64,000 bases of DNA, taken from contig CACJEG010000004.1 of the NCBI GenBank assembly GCA_902592375.1, forward strand, positions 62,001 through 126,000, written 5' to 3'. Numbering within the stretch: the first letter of the stretch is position 1; every line of letters starts with the position of its first letter. The translations under genes and the position numbers were made by a program. This DNA comes from an uncultured Pelagibacteraceae bacterium. Its GTDB lineage: Bacteria; Pseudomonadota; Alphaproteobacteria; Pelagibacterales; Pelagibacteraceae. The notes beneath the pieces are model-generated. The model ran no database searches and had not been told where the DNA came from. It saw only the letters and a list, made by a program, of their open reading frames with translations. This document shows, in pieces, positions 51,706-64,000 of this stretch.

Positions 51706-54110
51706 AGATTACATATGATTGGTTAAAAGATCATTTAAAAATAAGTGCTAAAGAAGATAAACTTCTTGAGAAACTAACAGACATAGGTCTTGAGGTTGAG
51801 AGTATAGAAAATTTATCTGAAGGATTAGACTTATTTAGAGTAGCAAAAATCATTAAAACAGAAAAACACCCAAACGCAGACAGGCTTAAAGTTTGCGATG
51901 TTGATGTTGGTAATAATGAAATCAAAAAAGTTGTTTGTGGGGCTGTAAATGCAAGAGAAGGTCTTCTTACTGTGTATGCTCCACCAGGTGCAATAATCCC
52001 AAAAAACAAAACTAAACTTGTTGTTGCTAAAATACGAGATGTTACATCTTATGGAATGCTTTGTTCTGAATCTGAATTGAATTTATCAGATGAAAGTGAC
52101 GGAATTACTGAATTATCATCTTCGAAATATGCAAAAAATATTGGAAAAAGTTATTTTTCTAAACCAAGTTCTAATCTTATCGATTTATCAATTACACCAA
52201 ATAGACCAGACTGTCTTGGTGTTCGGGGGATAGCGAGAGATCTATCAGCCGCAGGTTTTGGAAACTTAAAACCAGAAAAAGATAAAAAAATTAAATCTAA
52301 TAAAAAACAGACCTTAAAAGTAAAAATAACAAAAGAAAAAAATCAAGGCTGTTTGTCTTTTGGCAGCTGCTTGATAACAAACGTTAAAAATACAGAAAGT
52401 CCTAAATGGCTGAAAGATAAATTAATTTCTATAGGCCAAAAGCCAATATCTGCAATTGTAGATATTACAAATTATGTCATGATTGATATTAATCGTCCTT
52501 TACACGCATATGATGCTGATAAAATTGATAAGGGAATAATTGTTAGAAACTCAAAATCAGGAGAAGAATTTACTGCTCTAGATAATAAAAATTATAAACT
52601 AGATGATGGAATGTGTGTAATAAGTGATAACAAAGGTGTTTTAGGCCTGGGAGGAATTATTGGAGGAACAAGATCTGGTACAGAGTTAGATACAAAAAAT
52701 GTTCTATTAGAATCTGCTTATTTTGACCCAAGATCAATTAGAAAAACTGCTAAAAAATTGAATATCGATACAGATGCTAAATTTAGATTTGAAAGAGGTA
52801 TTGATCAGTTATCTATTGAGGTTGGATTAAATAAAGCAGCTTTTTTAATTAAGGAAATTTGCGGTGGTGAAATTAGCAAAATAGATATTCAAAAAACGGA
52901 ATCTTATAAAAACAAAGTCATAAAATTTGAACCTAAAACGTTTGAAAAAATTACTGGTTTTAAAATTTCAACTAAGGAAATGATTAACATTTTAGAAAAA
53001 CTTGGTTTTAAATTAAAAAAAGAAAAAAAATGCTTTAAATTATCAGTTCCATCTTGGAGACCAGATATTGTTCAAGAAATTGATATAGTTGAGGAACTTG
53101 TAAGAATTAGTGGATATGAAAAAATAAAAATAGAAAATCCAATTAAAGAAAGATCTAAAAATACTTTAAATCCAACTCAAAAGTTATTTCATTTTCTTCA
53201 AAGGGCAGTCGCATCCAAAGGGTATTTGGAGGCAATTACTTGGTCTTTTACAGATTCAAAATATAACGATCACTTTAAAGAGGACAATAAAGAAATAAAA
53301 ATTGTAAATCCAATTAGCTCTGAGTTGGGAGTATTAAGAAATTCTATTTTTTCAAATTTATTGATGTACATGAGCAAAAACTTAGATAGAGGAATTAAAG
53401 ATTTATCAATATTTGAAATAGGACCAATATTTTATGGTCCACAACCTGGAGAACAGAATATAGTTGTTTGCGGACTGTCAGCTGGAAAAAAATCTAGACT
53501 TTCATGGGTTGAAAAAGAGAGAAATGTAGATGTTTTTGATATTAAAAGAGATGTTATACAAACTTTAGTAGAAGCTGGCTATAACGCTGAAAAATTCTAC
53601 ATAGATGATGAAAGTCCCAATTATTATCATCCAGGAAAATCAGGCAGAATATTCTTAAATAAGGGAAAAGATAAGGTGGCTACTTATTTTGGTGAAATTC
53701 ATCCAAACATCATTAAAACGTTAGATATTAAAACAGAGTCTTTAGTAGGATTTGAAATATTTCTAGATAATTTAAAACTGCCAAAAAAATCTTTAAAAGA
53801 TCAAAAAACAAAATATTCAGTATCCGATTTTCAAAAATCTGAAAGAGATTTTGCGTTTATTGTTGATAAAAAAATAAGTGCGCAAGATATAGTAAGCGTC
53901 ATATCAAATATTGATAAAAATTTAATTTCAAACATTAAAGTATTTGACGTTTACGAAGGAGACAATATTCCTGAAAATCAAAAATCAGTTGCTATAAGCG
54001 TAACTATTCAATCATTGGAAAAAACATTAACGGATAATGATTTAGAAAAAACTAATAATTTAATAATAGAAACAGTTGAAAATAAAACTGGTGCTAAAAT
54101 TCGTTCCTAA
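51702..54110 (+). CDS. pheT: Phenylalanyl-tRNA synthetase beta subunit
   Basis: An 802-residue subunit. It opens [14 protein letters not shown]; a tRNA-binding OB domain ([21 protein letters not shown]) follows at about 40-150. The B3/B4 editing domain contains [23 protein letters not shown]. Then come B5 ([21 protein letters not shown]) and the C-terminal FDX-ACB anticodon domain ([19 protein letters not shown]). Full length. Translationally coupled to pheS. Confidence 0.97.
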   Translation: MKITYDWLKDHLKISAKEDKLLEKLTDIGLEVESIENLSEGLDLFRVAKIIKTEKHPNADRLKVCDVDVGNNEIKKVVCGAVNAREGLLTVYAPPGAIIPKNKTKLVVAKIRDVTSYGMLCSESELNLSDESDGITELSSSKYAKNIGKSYFSKPSSNLIDLSITPNRPDCLGVRGIARDLSAAGFGNLKPEKDKKIKSNKKQTLKVKITKEKNQGCLSFGSCLITNVKNTESPKWLKDKLISIGQKPISAIVDITNYVMIDINRPLHAYDADKIDKGIIVRNSKSGEEFTALDNKNYKLDDGMCVISDNKGVLGLGGIIGGTRSGTELDTKNVLLESAYFDPRSIRKTAKKLNIDTDAKFRFERGIDQLSIEVGLNKAAFLIKEICGGEISKIDIQKTESYKNKVIKFEPKTFEKITGFKISTKEMINILEKLGFKLKKEKKCFKLSVPSWRPDIVQEIDIVEELVRISGYEKIKIENPIKERSKNTLNPTQKLFHFLQRAVASKGYLEAITWSFTDSKYNDHFKEDNKEIKIVNPISSELGVLRNSIFSNLLMYMSKNLDRGIKDLSIFEIGPIFYGPQPGEQNIVVCGLSAGKKSRLSWVEKERNVDVFDIKRDVIQTLVEAGYNAEKFYIDDESPNYYHPGKSGRIFLNKGKDKVATYFGEIHPNIIKTLDIKTESLVGFEIFLDNLKLPKKSLKDQKTKYSVSDFQKSERDFAFIVDKKISAQDIVSVISNIDKNLISNIKVFDVYEGDNIPENQKSVAISVTIQSLEKTLTDNDLEKTNNLIIETVENKTGAKIRS

Positions 54111-54118
54111 AATAATTA

Positions 54119-55927
54119 ATGAGTTCAATTGATAATATAAGAAATTTTGCAATAATTGCGCATATTGATCATGGAAAATCTACTATAGCCGATAGAATTA
54201 TTCATAGTTGTGGTGGATTAACTGAAAGAGAAATGAAAGCTCAAGTTTTAGACTCTATGGATATTGAGCGTGAAAGAGGAATTACAATTAAAGCGCAAAC
54301 TGTAAAATTAAATTATAAAGCTAAAAATGGAAAAAATTATATTTTAAATATTATTGATACCCCAGGACATGTAGATTTCAGCTATGAAGTAAGTAGATCT
54401 TTATACGCCTGTGAAGGTTCAATTTTGATTGTAGATAGCACACAAGGGGTAGAAGCTCAAACCTTAGCAAATGTTTACCAAGCTTTAGATACAAACCATG
54501 AGATAGTACCAGTTTTAAATAAGGTTGATTTACCTGCATCAGATTTAGATAGAACAAAAAAACAAATTGAGGAAGTTATAGGAATTGATACTGAAAATGC
54601 AATTCCATGTTCAGGTAAAACTGGAGAAGGAATAGAAGATATTTTAGAGCAAATTATTTCAACATTACCAGCTCCAAAAGGAGAAAGTTCTGCAGATCTA
54701 AAATGTTTATTGGTTGATAGTTGGTATGATACATATTTAGGTGTAGTGATTTTAGTGAGAGTGATAGATGGTAAACTTTCAAAACATATGAAAATAAAAA
54801 TGATGTCTACTAATCAAGAGTATATTGTTGAAAAGGTTGGGGTTTTTACACCAAAACCAATAGACATAAATGAACTAAAAACGGGTGAAATTGGATTTAT
54901 TACAACAGGAATTAAAGTTTTGTCTGAAACAAAAGTTGGAGATACTATTTGTGATGCTTCAAAACCTTTAAAAGATGCTTTGCCAGGATTTAAACCAAGT
55001 AAGCCGGTAGTTTTCTGTGGTTTGTTTCCGGTAGATAGTTCAGAGTTTCAAAAACTTAAAGATGGTTTAGCTAAATTACAATTGAATGATGCAAGTTTTT
55101 CATTTGAGCCAGAATCTTCATCTGCTTTAGGATTAGGTTTTAGATGTGGGTTTTTAGGTTTACTTCATCTAGAAATTGTAACAGAAAGATTAGAAAGAGA
55201 GTTTGATGTTAATTTATTAACCACTACACCTGGAGTTGTTTATAAAGTTCACCTTAATAATGGAAACATAATTGATCTCCAAAATCCATCAAGTTTACCT
55301 GATCCAACTTTAATAAAATATATAGAAGAGCCATGGATAAAAGCAACAATCATTACTCCAGACCAATATTTAGGCTCAATTATAAAAATGTGTCAGGATA
55401 AAAGGGGAATTCAGACTAATTTGAGTTATTCAGGTAATAGAGCTGTAGTGAATTATGAGTTACCATTGAATGAAGTAGTTTTTGATTTTAATGATAGATT
55501 AAAATCTATGACTAGTGGTTATGCTAGTTTTGACTATGAGATCGTTGAGCATAGAGAAGGAGATTTGGTAAAACTTGGTATTCTAGTAAATGGAGAACCA
55601 GTTGATGCTTTAGCGATGATGATACATAAAGACTTTGCGCAAAAAACTGGGAGAGAGGTTTGTGAAAAATTAAAAGATTTAATACCTCGACATAATTTTA
55701 TGATTCCAGTTCAAGCTGCAATAGGGGGCAAAATTATTGCTAGAGAAACAATTAAAGGGTTTAAAAAAGATGTTTTAACTAAAATTCACGGTGGTGGAGC
55801 AACTGATAGAAAAAGAAAACTTTTAGAAAAACAGAAAAAAGGAAAAGCTAGATCAAAACAATTTGGAAGAGTAGAAATTCCACAAGAGGCATTTATTGGT
55901 GTACTTAAGATTTCAAAAGAAAAATAG
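54119..55927 (+). CDS. lepA: Elongation factor 4 (LepA)
   Basis: A 602-residue translational GTPase. G1 is [17 protein letters not shown]2 [16 protein letters not shown]-like, G3 [16 protein letters not shown] and G4 VLNKVDLP. The LepA-only C-terminal domain has [29 protein letters not shown]. It back-translocates or helps ribosomes under stress and initiation. Eight bases after pheT, two bases before tRNA-Ser, so it may share one transcript with the tRNA. Confidence 0.97.
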   Translation: MSSIDNIRNFAIIAHIDHGKSTIADRIIHSCGGLTEREMKAQVLDSMDIERERGITIKAQTVKLNYKAKNGKNYILNIIDTPGHVDFSYEVSRSLYACEGSILIVDSTQGVEAQTLANVYQALDTNHEIVPVLNKVDLPASDLDRTKKQIEEVIGIDTENAIPCSGKTGEGIEDILEQIISTLPAPKGESSADLKCLLVDSWYDTYLGVVILVRVIDGKLSKHMKIKMMSTNQEYIVEKVGVFTPKPIDINELKTGEIGFITTGIKVLSETKVGDTICDASKPLKDALPGFKPSKPVVFCGLFPVDSSEFQKLKDGLAKLQLNDASFSFEPESSSALGLGFRCGFLGLLHLEIVTERLEREFDVNLLTTTPGVVYKVHLNNGNIIDLQNPSSLPDPTLIKYIEEPWIKATIITPDQYLGSIIKMCQDKRGIQTNLSYSGNRAVVNYELPLNEVVFDFNDRLKSMTSGYASFDYEIVEHREGDLVKLGILVNGEPVDALAMMIHKDFAQKTGREVCEKLKDLIPRHNFMIPVQAAIGGKIIARETIKGFKKDVLTKIHGGGATDRKRKLLEKQKKGKARSKQFGRVEIPQEAFIGVLKISKEK

Positions 55928-55929
55928 CT

Positions 55930-56019
55930 GGAGAGGTGGCCGAGCGGTTGAAGGCGCACGCTTGGAAAGCGTGTAAAGGAGCAATTCTTTCATGGGTTCG
56001 AATCCCATTCTCTCCGCCA
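55930..56019 (+). tRNA. tRNA-Ser(GGA)
   Basis: A 90-base class II tRNA. Acceptor GGAGAGG/TCTCTCC, discriminator G and encoded CCA. The anticodon loop TTGGAAA on stem ACGC/GCGT gives anticodon GGA for UCC/UCU. Long variable arm (TAAAGGAGCAATTCTTTCA) with an internal stem AAAGGA/TTCTTT. T-arm ATGGGTTCGAATCCCAT is perfect. It begins two bases past the lepA stop. Confidence 0.95.
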
Positions 56020-56130
56020 TTAAATAAGCTTTATTTTTCAAGGGTAATTTAAGTATTTTACAGTTTTTTTATTAAGATAAATCAGCAATTTTTGTAAAAA
56101 ATGTTATAATTTTCTTTTTCCAAAAATTAA

Positions 56131-58197
<2,067 letters not shown>

Positions 58198-58199
58198 AA

Positions 58200-59480
58200 A
58201 TGAAGTTCTTTGAAACTTCAAAATATCATTCTTTTAAAAAATCAACTTATATCACTCTTAGATGGATCGGAATTATTGGACAATTACTTGCAGTAAATTT
58301 TGTATATTTATTTTTAAATTCTAGTTTTGATTTTATTACTTCAAATTTAGTTATATTTTTAGGAATATTAAGTAATTTATATTTAATTTTTATTTATAAA
58401 AAAACACAATTATCAGATAGATCTGCTTTTATCTTCTTGTTTATAGATATTTTACAATTAGGTGTTCTTCTTTATTTGTCAGGGGGAATAACTAATCCAT
58501 TTGTAATTTTTATATTAATACCAAGTGTTTTTTCTTCATCAAATTTAAGTTTAAGAACTAATACTTTGTTAGTAATCTTAACCATAATTATAATTATATT
58601 TTTAACTTTTAATTATCAAGATTTGCCAATTAATTTAAATAGTGATTTTCATAACAATCATTATTTTTATTACTCTATCCCAGTTTCTTTGATTATCGCT
58701 TTAGTATTTTTAAATTATTTTGCAATGACGTTTGGTACACAATCTAGATTAAGAAAAGAGGCATTAGGAAAAATGGAAGAGGTAATGGCTAAAGAACATG
58801 AGCTTTTATCTTTAGGTGGACAAGCTGCTGCAGCTGCACATTCTTTAGGTACACCACTTTCCACAATAACAATAATTGCACATGATTTAATGAAACAATT
58901 TAAAGGTCAAAGAGATTTGGAGAAAGATATAGAGTTATTAAATAGTCAAGTCGAGCGATGTAATGAAATTTTAAAGAGATTAACTTTAAATCCTGTGGAG
59001 GAAGATGAATTTATTGATAAAGATATTAATATTCGAGATTATTTACATGAAATTGTCTCTTCATTTAAGGAAATAAGTAAAAAGGAATTCGTTTTCAATT
59101 TTGATCAAGATTCAAACCCAAAAAAAATAACCAAATCTATTGAAATAGTTTATGGATTAAGAAACTTCATAGGAAACGCCAATAAATTCGCGAAAAATTC
59201 TATTTTCATTAATTTAAAAAGTGACAGTGAATTTACAGAGCTCACAGTAGAAGATGATGGTAATGGTTATCCACGAGATATTATATCGAAAATTGGAGAA
59301 CCATATTTAAAATCAAATTATTCAAAAGATAAGTCTAAAGAGGGTTTAGGACTAGGGTTGTTTATTGGAAAAACTTTATTAGAAAAAAATTTTGCATCAG
59401 TCAATTGTAGAAATTCGAAAACACGAAGTGGCGCTGAAGTTATTATTAGATGGAAGAATAAAGAATTATTTAATATTTAA
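58200..59480 (+). CDS. regB: RegB/PrrB-type redox sensor histidine kinase
   Basis: A 426-residue sensor with about six N-terminal membrane helices (residues 20-175). LSGGITNPF at 93-101 is the GGxxNPF ubiquinone-binding heptad of RegB. The phospho-acceptor box is [16 protein letters not shown] with His214. Cys254 in [12 protein letters not shown] corresponds to the redox-active cysteine of Rhodobacter RegB. The ATPase has [11 protein letters not shown] and [18 protein letters not shown]. RegB gauges the ubiquinone pool and phosphorylates RegA. No response regulator adjoins. Start codon is two bases after the gyrB stop. Confidence 0.87.
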   Translation: MKFFETSKYHSFKKSTYITLRWIGIIGQLLAVNFVYLFLNSSFDFITSNLVIFLGILSNLYLIFIYKKTQLSDRSAFIFLFIDILQLGVLLYLSGGITNPFVIFILIPSVFSSSNLSLRTNTLLVILTIIIIIFLTFNYQDLPINLNSDFHNNHYFYYSIPVSLIIALVFLNYFAMTFGTQSRLRKEALGKMEEVMAKEHELLSLGGQAAAAAHSLGTPLSTITIIAHDLMKQFKGQRDLEKDIELLNSQVERCNEILKRLTLNPVEEDEFIDKDINIRDYLHEIVSSFKEISKKEFVFNFDQDSNPKKITKSIEIVYGLRNFIGNANKFAKNSIFINLKSDSEFTELTVEDDGNGYPRDIISKIGEPYLKSNYSKDKSKEGLGLGLFIGKTLLEKNFASVNCRNSKTRSGAEVIIRWKNKELFNI

Positions 59481-61276
59481 TGGTATTTGTTCTTTGTTTC
59501 AAACAATGAGCTTAATTGAGAAATCATAACATCTCCTAATTCATTAACATCAGTAATTTTGATAGCTTTATTATAATATCTTGAAACATCGTGACCAATT
59601 CCTATAGCCAAAACTTCAATATCTGATTTATTTTCAATAAATTTCACAATCTTTTTTAAATGTTTTTCCAAAAAGTCACCTGAATTTACAGAAAGAGTTG
59701 AGTCATCTACAGGAGCTCCATCAGAAATAACCATTAATATTTTTCTTTCTTCTTTTCTCTTTTTAATTCTATTATAGGCCCATGATATAGCTTCTCCATC
59801 AATGTTCTCTTTGAGCAATCCTTCTTTTAGCATTAGTCCTAAATTATTTTTTGCTTGTCTCCAATGGGTATCTGCTCCTTTGTAAATTATATGTCTCAGG
59901 TCGTTCAATCTTCCTGGTGTTTTCGGTTTAGAATTTTTAGTCCATAATTCTCTACTCTGTCCACCCTTCCAATTTTTGGTTGTGAAGCCTAAAATTTCGA
60001 CTTTAACAGAGCACCTTTCTAACGTTCTGGATAAGATATCTGCACAAATAGCCGCAATAGTTATTGGTCTTCCCCTCATAGATCCAGAGTTGTCTATGAG
60101 TAGAGTTACTACTGTATCTTTAAAATCTAAATCTTTTTCTTTTTTGAATGATAAAGAATTATATGGATCCATGATAATTCTTGGAAGTTTTGAACTGTCT
60201 AATAATCCCTCCTCTAAATCAAATTCCCATGCTCTATTTTGTTTTGCAAGCAATTGTCTTTGAAGTTTATTTGCAAGTTTCGTTATAATATCTTGAAAGC
60301 CGATTAATTGTTGATCTAAATTTTTTCTTAGTTTTGTCGCTTCATCTGCATTTTCTAGATTTTCAGCTTTTACAACTTCATCAAACTGAGTTGTAAAAAT
60401 TTTATAATCTAAATTGATATTATCTATTTTTTTTTGAGCTACTTGCTCAGAGCTTTGTTCATCTGACTCTGTGTCCGACAGCTGTTCGTCAAAGTTAAAT
60501 TCATCAACACTATAATCAGCATCTAGTGAAGCTTCTGATACATTTTCATCTTTTTCATCTTTATTATCTTCTTTGTCATTATTTTCATCTTTATTTGATG
60601 GATTATCTTGTCCTTGATCTTGATTTTCTTCTTTTCGTTCATCCTCATCTTCACTTTGAAAAATGTCCATTTCTTCCAATATTTCTGAAAACTTTGAACT
60701 ATAAATGTTTTGATCTTCAAGATTTTTAAGTAAAAATTCTTTATGTTTTTCTATAGCTTCCTCAAAGTCTTTTTCCCAAAAATTAAGCATTTTTGTTGTT
60801 AAAGGATTTAGCTTAATTTTATGAAAATTCTTAAGCATATATAGTTCGAATGCTTCTGATACAGATACATCCTCTTTAGTTTTTAATTGATCTTTGCGTT
60901 TACGGTTTATAATTTGGTGATAATTTTCTTGAAAATTTTTCTCAATTCCTTTTAACATTTTTCCTCCCAGAGTCTCATAACGTATTTTTTCAGCTATATT
61001 ATAAAGAGATCTAGAAGATGTATTTGAGGGAAGGTTTTTTTTGTAAATTGTTTCATTACAAAATTTTTTTTTCAAAGCAGAGGAATCTGTTTCTGCACGT
61101 AATCTTATAAAATCAGCTGGACTAGTTAAATTATCAATTTCTAGAAAATTAAATTCTTTTATTTTTTTTTCTTCAGAATTTGTTTTTTTTACATCAAAAT
61201 CATCAGCAATTACTTTTGCTGTAGAAGTTAAAGCAATTTTGAATTTTTCTTTTAAATTATTTTCTTTAGTGCTCAT
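59477..61276 (-). CDS. cobT: CobT-like VWA-domain protein
   Basis: A 599-residue protein of the CobT family. An N-terminal helical region (1-200) is followed by a highly acidic stretch (about 205-270, rich in Asp/Glu/Asn/Lys). The C-terminal von Willebrand A domain has the MIDAS motif [13 protein letters not shown] and [13 protein letters not shown]. In B12-making bacteria CobT works with CobS and CobN to insert cobalt, where the AAA+ CobS and CobT form the ATPase chaperone. No CobN or other cobalamin gene is in this window, so another target is possible. TAATG-coupled to cobS. Confidence 0.85.
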   Translation of the reverse strand: MSTKENNLKEKFKIALTSTAKVIADDFDVKKTNSEEKKIKEFNFLEIDNLTSPADFIRLRAETDSSALKKKFCNETIYKKNLPSNTSSRSLYNIAEKIRYETLGGKMLKGIEKNFQENYHQIINRKRKDQLKTKEDVSVSEAFELYMLKNFHKIKLNPLTTKMLNFWEKDFEEAIEKHKEFLLKNLEDQNIYSSKFSEILEEMDIFQSEDEDERKEENQDQGQDNPSNKDENNDKEDNKDEKDENVSEASLDADYSVDEFNFDEQLSDTESDEQSSEQVAQKKIDNINLDYKIFTTQFDEVVKAENLENADEATKLRKNLDQQLIGFQDIITKLANKLQRQLLAKQNRAWEFDLEEGLLDSSKLPRIIMDPYNSLSFKKEKDLDFKDTVVTLLIDNSGSMRGRPITIAAICADILSRTLERCSVKVEILGFTTKNWKGGQSRELWTKNSKPKTPGRLNDLRHIIYKGADTHWRQAKNNLGLMLKEGLLKENIDGEAISWAYNRIKKRKEERKILMVISDGAPVDDSTLSVNSGDFLEKHLKKIVKFIENKSDIEVLAIGIGHDVSRYYNKAIKITDVNELGDVMISQLSSLFETKNKYH

Positions 61277-62250
61277 TAGATTTGAATATTAATCAAAGAT
61301 TCTGGTAACTCTTCACCAAAACATCTTTGATAATATTCTGCGATAGTATTTTTTTCAATATCATCACATTTATTAAGAAAAGTTACTCTAAAGGCGTAAC
61401 CAGTGTCTTTAAATATCTCTGCATTTTCTGCCCAATGTAACACCGTTCTTGGGCTCATCACTGTTGAAATGTCTCCTGCGATAAATCCTTTACGCGTTAA
61501 AGATGCTACTTTTATCATGTTAGCAACCTTTTCTTTTCCCTTTGCGTTATTTAAGTTTTTATTTTTAGACAAAACAATGTCCATTTCTCTATCTAGGCTA
61601 AGATAGTTTAAAGTTGTAACAATATTCCATCTATCCATCTGACCTTGGTTAATTTGCTGCGTACCATGATAAAGACCTGTCGTATCACCAAGTCCAACAG
61701 TATTTGAAGTAGCAAATAATCTAAAAAATTTATTTTGTTTAATTACTTTGTTTTTATCTAGTAATGTAAAATTTCCCTCAGCTTCTAAAACTCTTTGAAT
61801 TACAAACATTACATCAGGTCTACCAGCATCATATTCATCAAAAACAAGTGCAACTGGATTTTGTATAGACCATGGTAAAATTCCCTCGTTAAATTGAGTT
61901 ACTTGTTTGCCATCTTTAAGAACAATCGCATCTTTTCCAATCAAATCAATTCTACTTACATGACTATCTAAATTTACACGGATGCAAGGCCAATTCAATC
62001 TTGCAGCAATTTGCTCAATGTGAGTAGATTTACCAGTACCATGATATCCTTGAACTAAAACTCTTTTATTATAAGCAAATCCTGAAATAATGGCTAAAGT
62101 AGTATCTCTATCGAATTTGTAGTTTTTATCAATTTCAGGAACATATTCATTCTTTTTTGAAAATGCGTCTACTTCCATTTCTGAATCAATTCCAAAAGTC
62201 TGTTTTAATGAAACTTTAATATCCGGTTCTGTGTTAAGATTTGGTGTCAA
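61276..62250 (-). CDS. cobS: CobS-like AAA+ ATPase (MoxR type)
   Basis: A 324-residue AAA+ protein. The N-terminal [18 protein letters not shown] matches CobS. Walker A is [17 protein letters not shown], Walker [15 protein letters not shown], sensor 1 [15 protein letters not shown]. It forms a hexamer with CobT. The start codon is TTG at 62250, inside dnaJ-like, with AGGGA just before it; the next ATG would remove the conserved N-terminus. It is in the dnaJ-like/cobS/cobT operon. Confidence 0.88.
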   Translation of the reverse strand: MTPNLNTEPDIKVSLKQTFGIDSEMEVDAFSKKNEYVPEIDKNYKFDRDTTLAIISGFAYNKRVLVQGYHGTGKSTHIEQIAARLNWPCIRVNLDSHVSRIDLIGKDAIVLKDGKQVTQFNEGILPWSIQNPVALVFDEYDAGRPDVMFVIQRVLEAEGNFTLLDKNKVIKQNKFFRLFATSNTVGLGDTTGLYHGTQQINQGQMDRWNIVTTLNYLSLDREMDIVLSKNKNLNNAKGKEKVANMIKVASLTRKGFIAGDISTVMSPRTVLHWAENAEIFKDTGYAFRVTFLNKCDDIEKNTIAEYYQRCFGEELPESLINIQI

Positions 62251-62767
62251 TTTTTTCCCTGTAGGTATTTTTTAATTGAGTGTAAGCTAATGTTATAAGT
62301 TTAAGTTTTTCCTCGTATTTTTTATTTCCAGAATTCATATCAGGGTGAAATTTTTTCACAAGTAATTTGAATTTATCTTGTATTTTCTTCCACTTTAAAC
62401 CCACAGAAACCCCCAATATTCCAAAAGCTTTTATATCTTTATGATCAAATTTAAATTGACGCATATGATTATAATCTCCATTTATTTTTTCTTTATCTAA
62501 CTCATCTCTCAAAGTTGTATTCCATAACACTTTGAAAAAATTATCTGAAGAGCTAAAACTTTGCGTAGGTTTATGCCAAGTCATGTCAGATTTTAAAAAA
62601 TCCATTACTTGGTCATCATTCATTCCTGAAAAATAGTTCCAATTTTTATTAAATTCTTTTACATGCTCAAGGCAAAGCATTCTAAATTTTCTGCTATTAT
62701 CTTTTTCAACTGGTGCCTTATATTCACCTATTTCATTACAATTATTCCAGTCACAAATATTTTTCAT
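62234..62767 (-). CDS. DnaJ-domain protein with N-terminal Cys/His cluster
   Basis: A 177-residue protein whose C-terminus (about 115-170) is a J-domain: [34 protein letters not shown] with the HPD tripeptide that stimulates DnaK. The N-terminus carries Cys5, Cys10, Cys32 and His35 (ICDWNNC and LCLEH), a possible zinc site. J-domain at the C-terminal end and no G/F or zinc-repeat region make it a class III co-chaperone. It leads the cobS-cobT operon, a conserved alphaproteobacterial neighbourhood, so it may link Hsp70 to that AAA+ pair. Only 17 bases separate it from bolA. Confidence 0.85.
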   Translation of the reverse strand: MKNICDWNNCNEIGEYKAPVEKDNSRKFRMLCLEHVKEFNKNWNYFSGMNDDQVMDFLKSDMTWHKPTQSFSSSDNFFKVLWNTTLRDELDKEKINGDYNHMRQFKFDHKDIKAFGILGVSVGLKWKKIQDKFKLLVKKFHPDMNSGNKKYEEKLKLITLAYTQLKNTYREKIDTKS

Positions 62768-62784
62768 GATATATAATAATATAT

Positions 62785-63045
62785 ATGGATATAAATGAGT
62801 TAATTACAATTGTAAAAAATAAATTATTAAATCAAATAAATATTGAAAGTATAAATATTGAAGATAAATCTTTTCTTCATAAAAATCATAAAGGAAATCA
62901 AGAAGGAAAATATCATTTAAAATTAATTATCGTTTCTCAGGAACTCAAAAAAATGAATAAAATTGAAAGCAATAAAAAAATTTATAAGATTTTAGATCAA
63001 GAACTAAAAGAATCTATTCACTCAATCCAAATTTTAATTAATTAA
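62785..63045 (+). CDS. BolA-family protein
   Basis: An 86-residue protein with the BolA/IbaG fold: HKNHKGNQEGKYHLKLIIVSQELKKMNKIESNKKIYKILDQEL. The conserved His residues near SFLHKNHKG are ligands for Fe-S clusters shared with monothiol glutaredoxins. Role in Fe-S or iron homeostasis and cell shape is known from the family. Divergent from dnaJ-like, and overlapping convergent aroB by 12 bases at the 3' ends. Confidence 0.88.
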   Translation: MDINELITIVKNKLLNQINIESINIEDKSFLHKNHKGNQEGKYHLKLIIVSQELKKMNKIESNKKIYKILDQELKESIHSIQILIN

Positions 63046-64000
63046 AAATTTTTTCAAAAATAAATTTAACTTTTTTTTAGAGTATTGTTTGTTGTAAATT
63101 GGCTTGCCAATTTTTTTTAACAAAACTAAGTTAATTTTTTCAGAATTATTTTTTTTATCTTTGGTCATAAAAGATAAAATCTTATTTAAATCTCTGATAG
63201 AAAAATATTTTTTTATAGAAGAAGGTAGATCAGAATTATCAATATGATTTATAATTAAATTATATTCACTTTTACTAAGTATGTTTTCCTTAAAACTAAA
63301 ACTCAGTGCCGTTTTCATTCCAAGTATCACGGCTTCACCATGATTTAGTTTATAGCTGTACCCTAACCCTGCCTCATAAGCATGGGCAAATGTATGGCCA
63401 AAATTTAATACTTTTCTTAATGCTATTTCTTTTTCATCTTTTTCAACTACTTTTTTTTTAATTTTACAACTTTCATAAATTGCTTTTTCAATAAATGGAG
63501 AAGAAAGACTTAAAATCTTTTTAAGATTTTTATTTAAGAAACTAAAAAATTTTTTATTATCAATTAATGAATGCTTCAATATTTCTCCATATCCACAAAT
63601 TATTTCTCTTTTTGATAAAGATTTAAGAAATTGAATATCTGAGAGAACCAGTGATGGTTGATAAAAGCTTCCTATTAAATTTTTACCATATTTAGAATTA
63701 ACTCCAGTTTTCCCCCCGATTGATGAATCAACTTGAGCCAAAAGAGTTGTTGGAATATTTGCAAACTTTAAGCCTCTTTTGAAAAGACTAGCCGCAAAAC
63801 CACTTACATCGCCTGTAATTCCTCCTCCTAAAGAAATTAAAATATCATTTCTTGAAAAGTTTTTATTTAATAAAACTTCTAGAATTTTATTAACGTTATT
63901 AATATTTTTATTTTTTTCACTAGCATTAAAAAATAACACAAAAATACTTTTATTTTTAAAAGACCTTTTAATATTTGAAACAAATTTTTTTGGAACATTT
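63034..64000 (-). CDS. aroB: 3-dehydroquinate synthase, 5' truncated by window edge
   Basis: Second enzyme of the shikimate pathway, forming dehydroquinate from DAHP with NAD+ and Zn2+. The NAD-binding signature is LISLGGGITGDVSGFAASLFKRG, then FANIPTTLLAQVDSSIGGKTGVN, and the zinc His residues sit in LNFGHTFAHAYE and KLNHGEAVILGM. The ORF track begins at a GTG (63939), but the same frame continues open to base 64000 (NVPKKFVSNIKR...), so the true start is outside. About 320 residues are visible; the family is about 360. Confidence 0.95.
   Translation of the reverse strand, partial: NVPKKFVSNIKRSFKNKSIFVLFFNASEKNKNINNVNKILEVLLNKNFSRNDILISLGGGITGDVSGFAASLFKRGLKFANIPTTLLAQVDSSIGGKTGVNSKYGKNLIGSFYQPSLVLSDIQFLKSLSKREIICGYGEILKHSLIDNKKFFSFLNKNLKKILSLSSPFIEKAIYESCKIKKKVVEKDEKEIALRKVLNFGHTFAHAYEAGLGYSYKLNHGEAVILGMKTALSFSFKENILSKSEYNLIINHIDNSDLPSSIKKYFSIRDLNKILSFMTKDKKNNSEKINLVLLKKIGKPIYNKQYSKKKLNLFLKKFLIN

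Noticed and set aside
60526-60729. ORFs on both strands in the acidic section of cobT
   Set aside because: Out-of-frame readings of repeated GAA/GAT/AAA codons; no conservation signal.
59477-62250. Cobalamin biosynthesis as the role of CobS/CobT
   Set aside because: No CobN or any cob gene is visible, so the symbol is kept as a family name only.

Overview
The window is about 30% G+C, densely packed and almost free of intergenic DNA, with many ATGA and TAATG start/stop overlaps, short lysine/asparagine/isoleucine-rich proteins and no mobile elements, phage genes or CRISPR arrays. Gene content (Irr-type Fur regulator, coaBC-ubiB-ubiE / mutM-rpsT-dnaA order, Coq7, RegB, CarD, CobS/CobT, TRAP transporters) points to an alphaproteobacterium. 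The size economy and base composition suggest the SAR11 clade (Pelagibacterales). This is inferred from the sequence, not from a database match.

Layout. 1-3.7 kb: fabB(partial)-fabA diverge from irr, followed by a rubrerythrin / cysteine-rich Fe-S oxidoreductase / DUF3501 cassette; two near-identical 17-bp Irr-box-like palindromes lie before irr and before the rubrerythrin gene. 3.7-8.8 kb (minus): SH3-domain protein, MoeB/ThiF-like, dut, coaBC, ubiB, ubiE. 8.8-12.8 kb (plus): mutM, rpsT, dnaA, dnaN. 12.8-16.3 kb (minus): plsC, lysA, a 39-residue lipoprotein, argH. 16.3-19.9 kb: thioredoxin-like protein, HIG1 protein, esterase, HNH protein, coq7, dsbB, yqaA-like. tRNA-Leu(CAA) follows, then an acyl-CoA synthetase and a 30-residue polybasic peptide. 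22.1-26.2 kb (minus): helicase, TerB-like protein, 7Fe ferredoxin and CarD with a histone-H1-like N-terminal tail.

26.4-33.4 kb is a carbon-acquisition block: acetoacetyl-CoA synthetase, a TAXI-type TRAP transporter, a thioesterase, a 32-residue membrane peptide, tRNA-Arg(ACG) and a thiolase. 33.5-37.8 kb encodes pyruvate dehydrogenase E1 and E2, with the E1 carrying its own N-terminal lipoyl domain. Then come a DMT transporter, uppP, gltD-gltB, a hydrolase and a glycosyltransferase.

47.5-55.9 kb is the translation cluster thrS-infC-rpmI-rplT-pheS-pheT-lepA, ending in tRNA-Ser(GGA). gyrB and a RegB-type redox sensor kinase follow. On the minus strand are cobT-cobS-dnaJ-like, diverging from bolA, and aroB runs off the right edge.

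Most of the window is conserved core metabolism. No defence island or obviously novel multi-gene system is visible. The best second-look items are the Irr-box pair, the lipoyl-E1 fusion, the polybasic peptide next to the polybasic CarD, the hairpin directly against the TRAP permease start codon, the unannotated small membrane and lipoprotein genes, and the orphan RegB and CobST.
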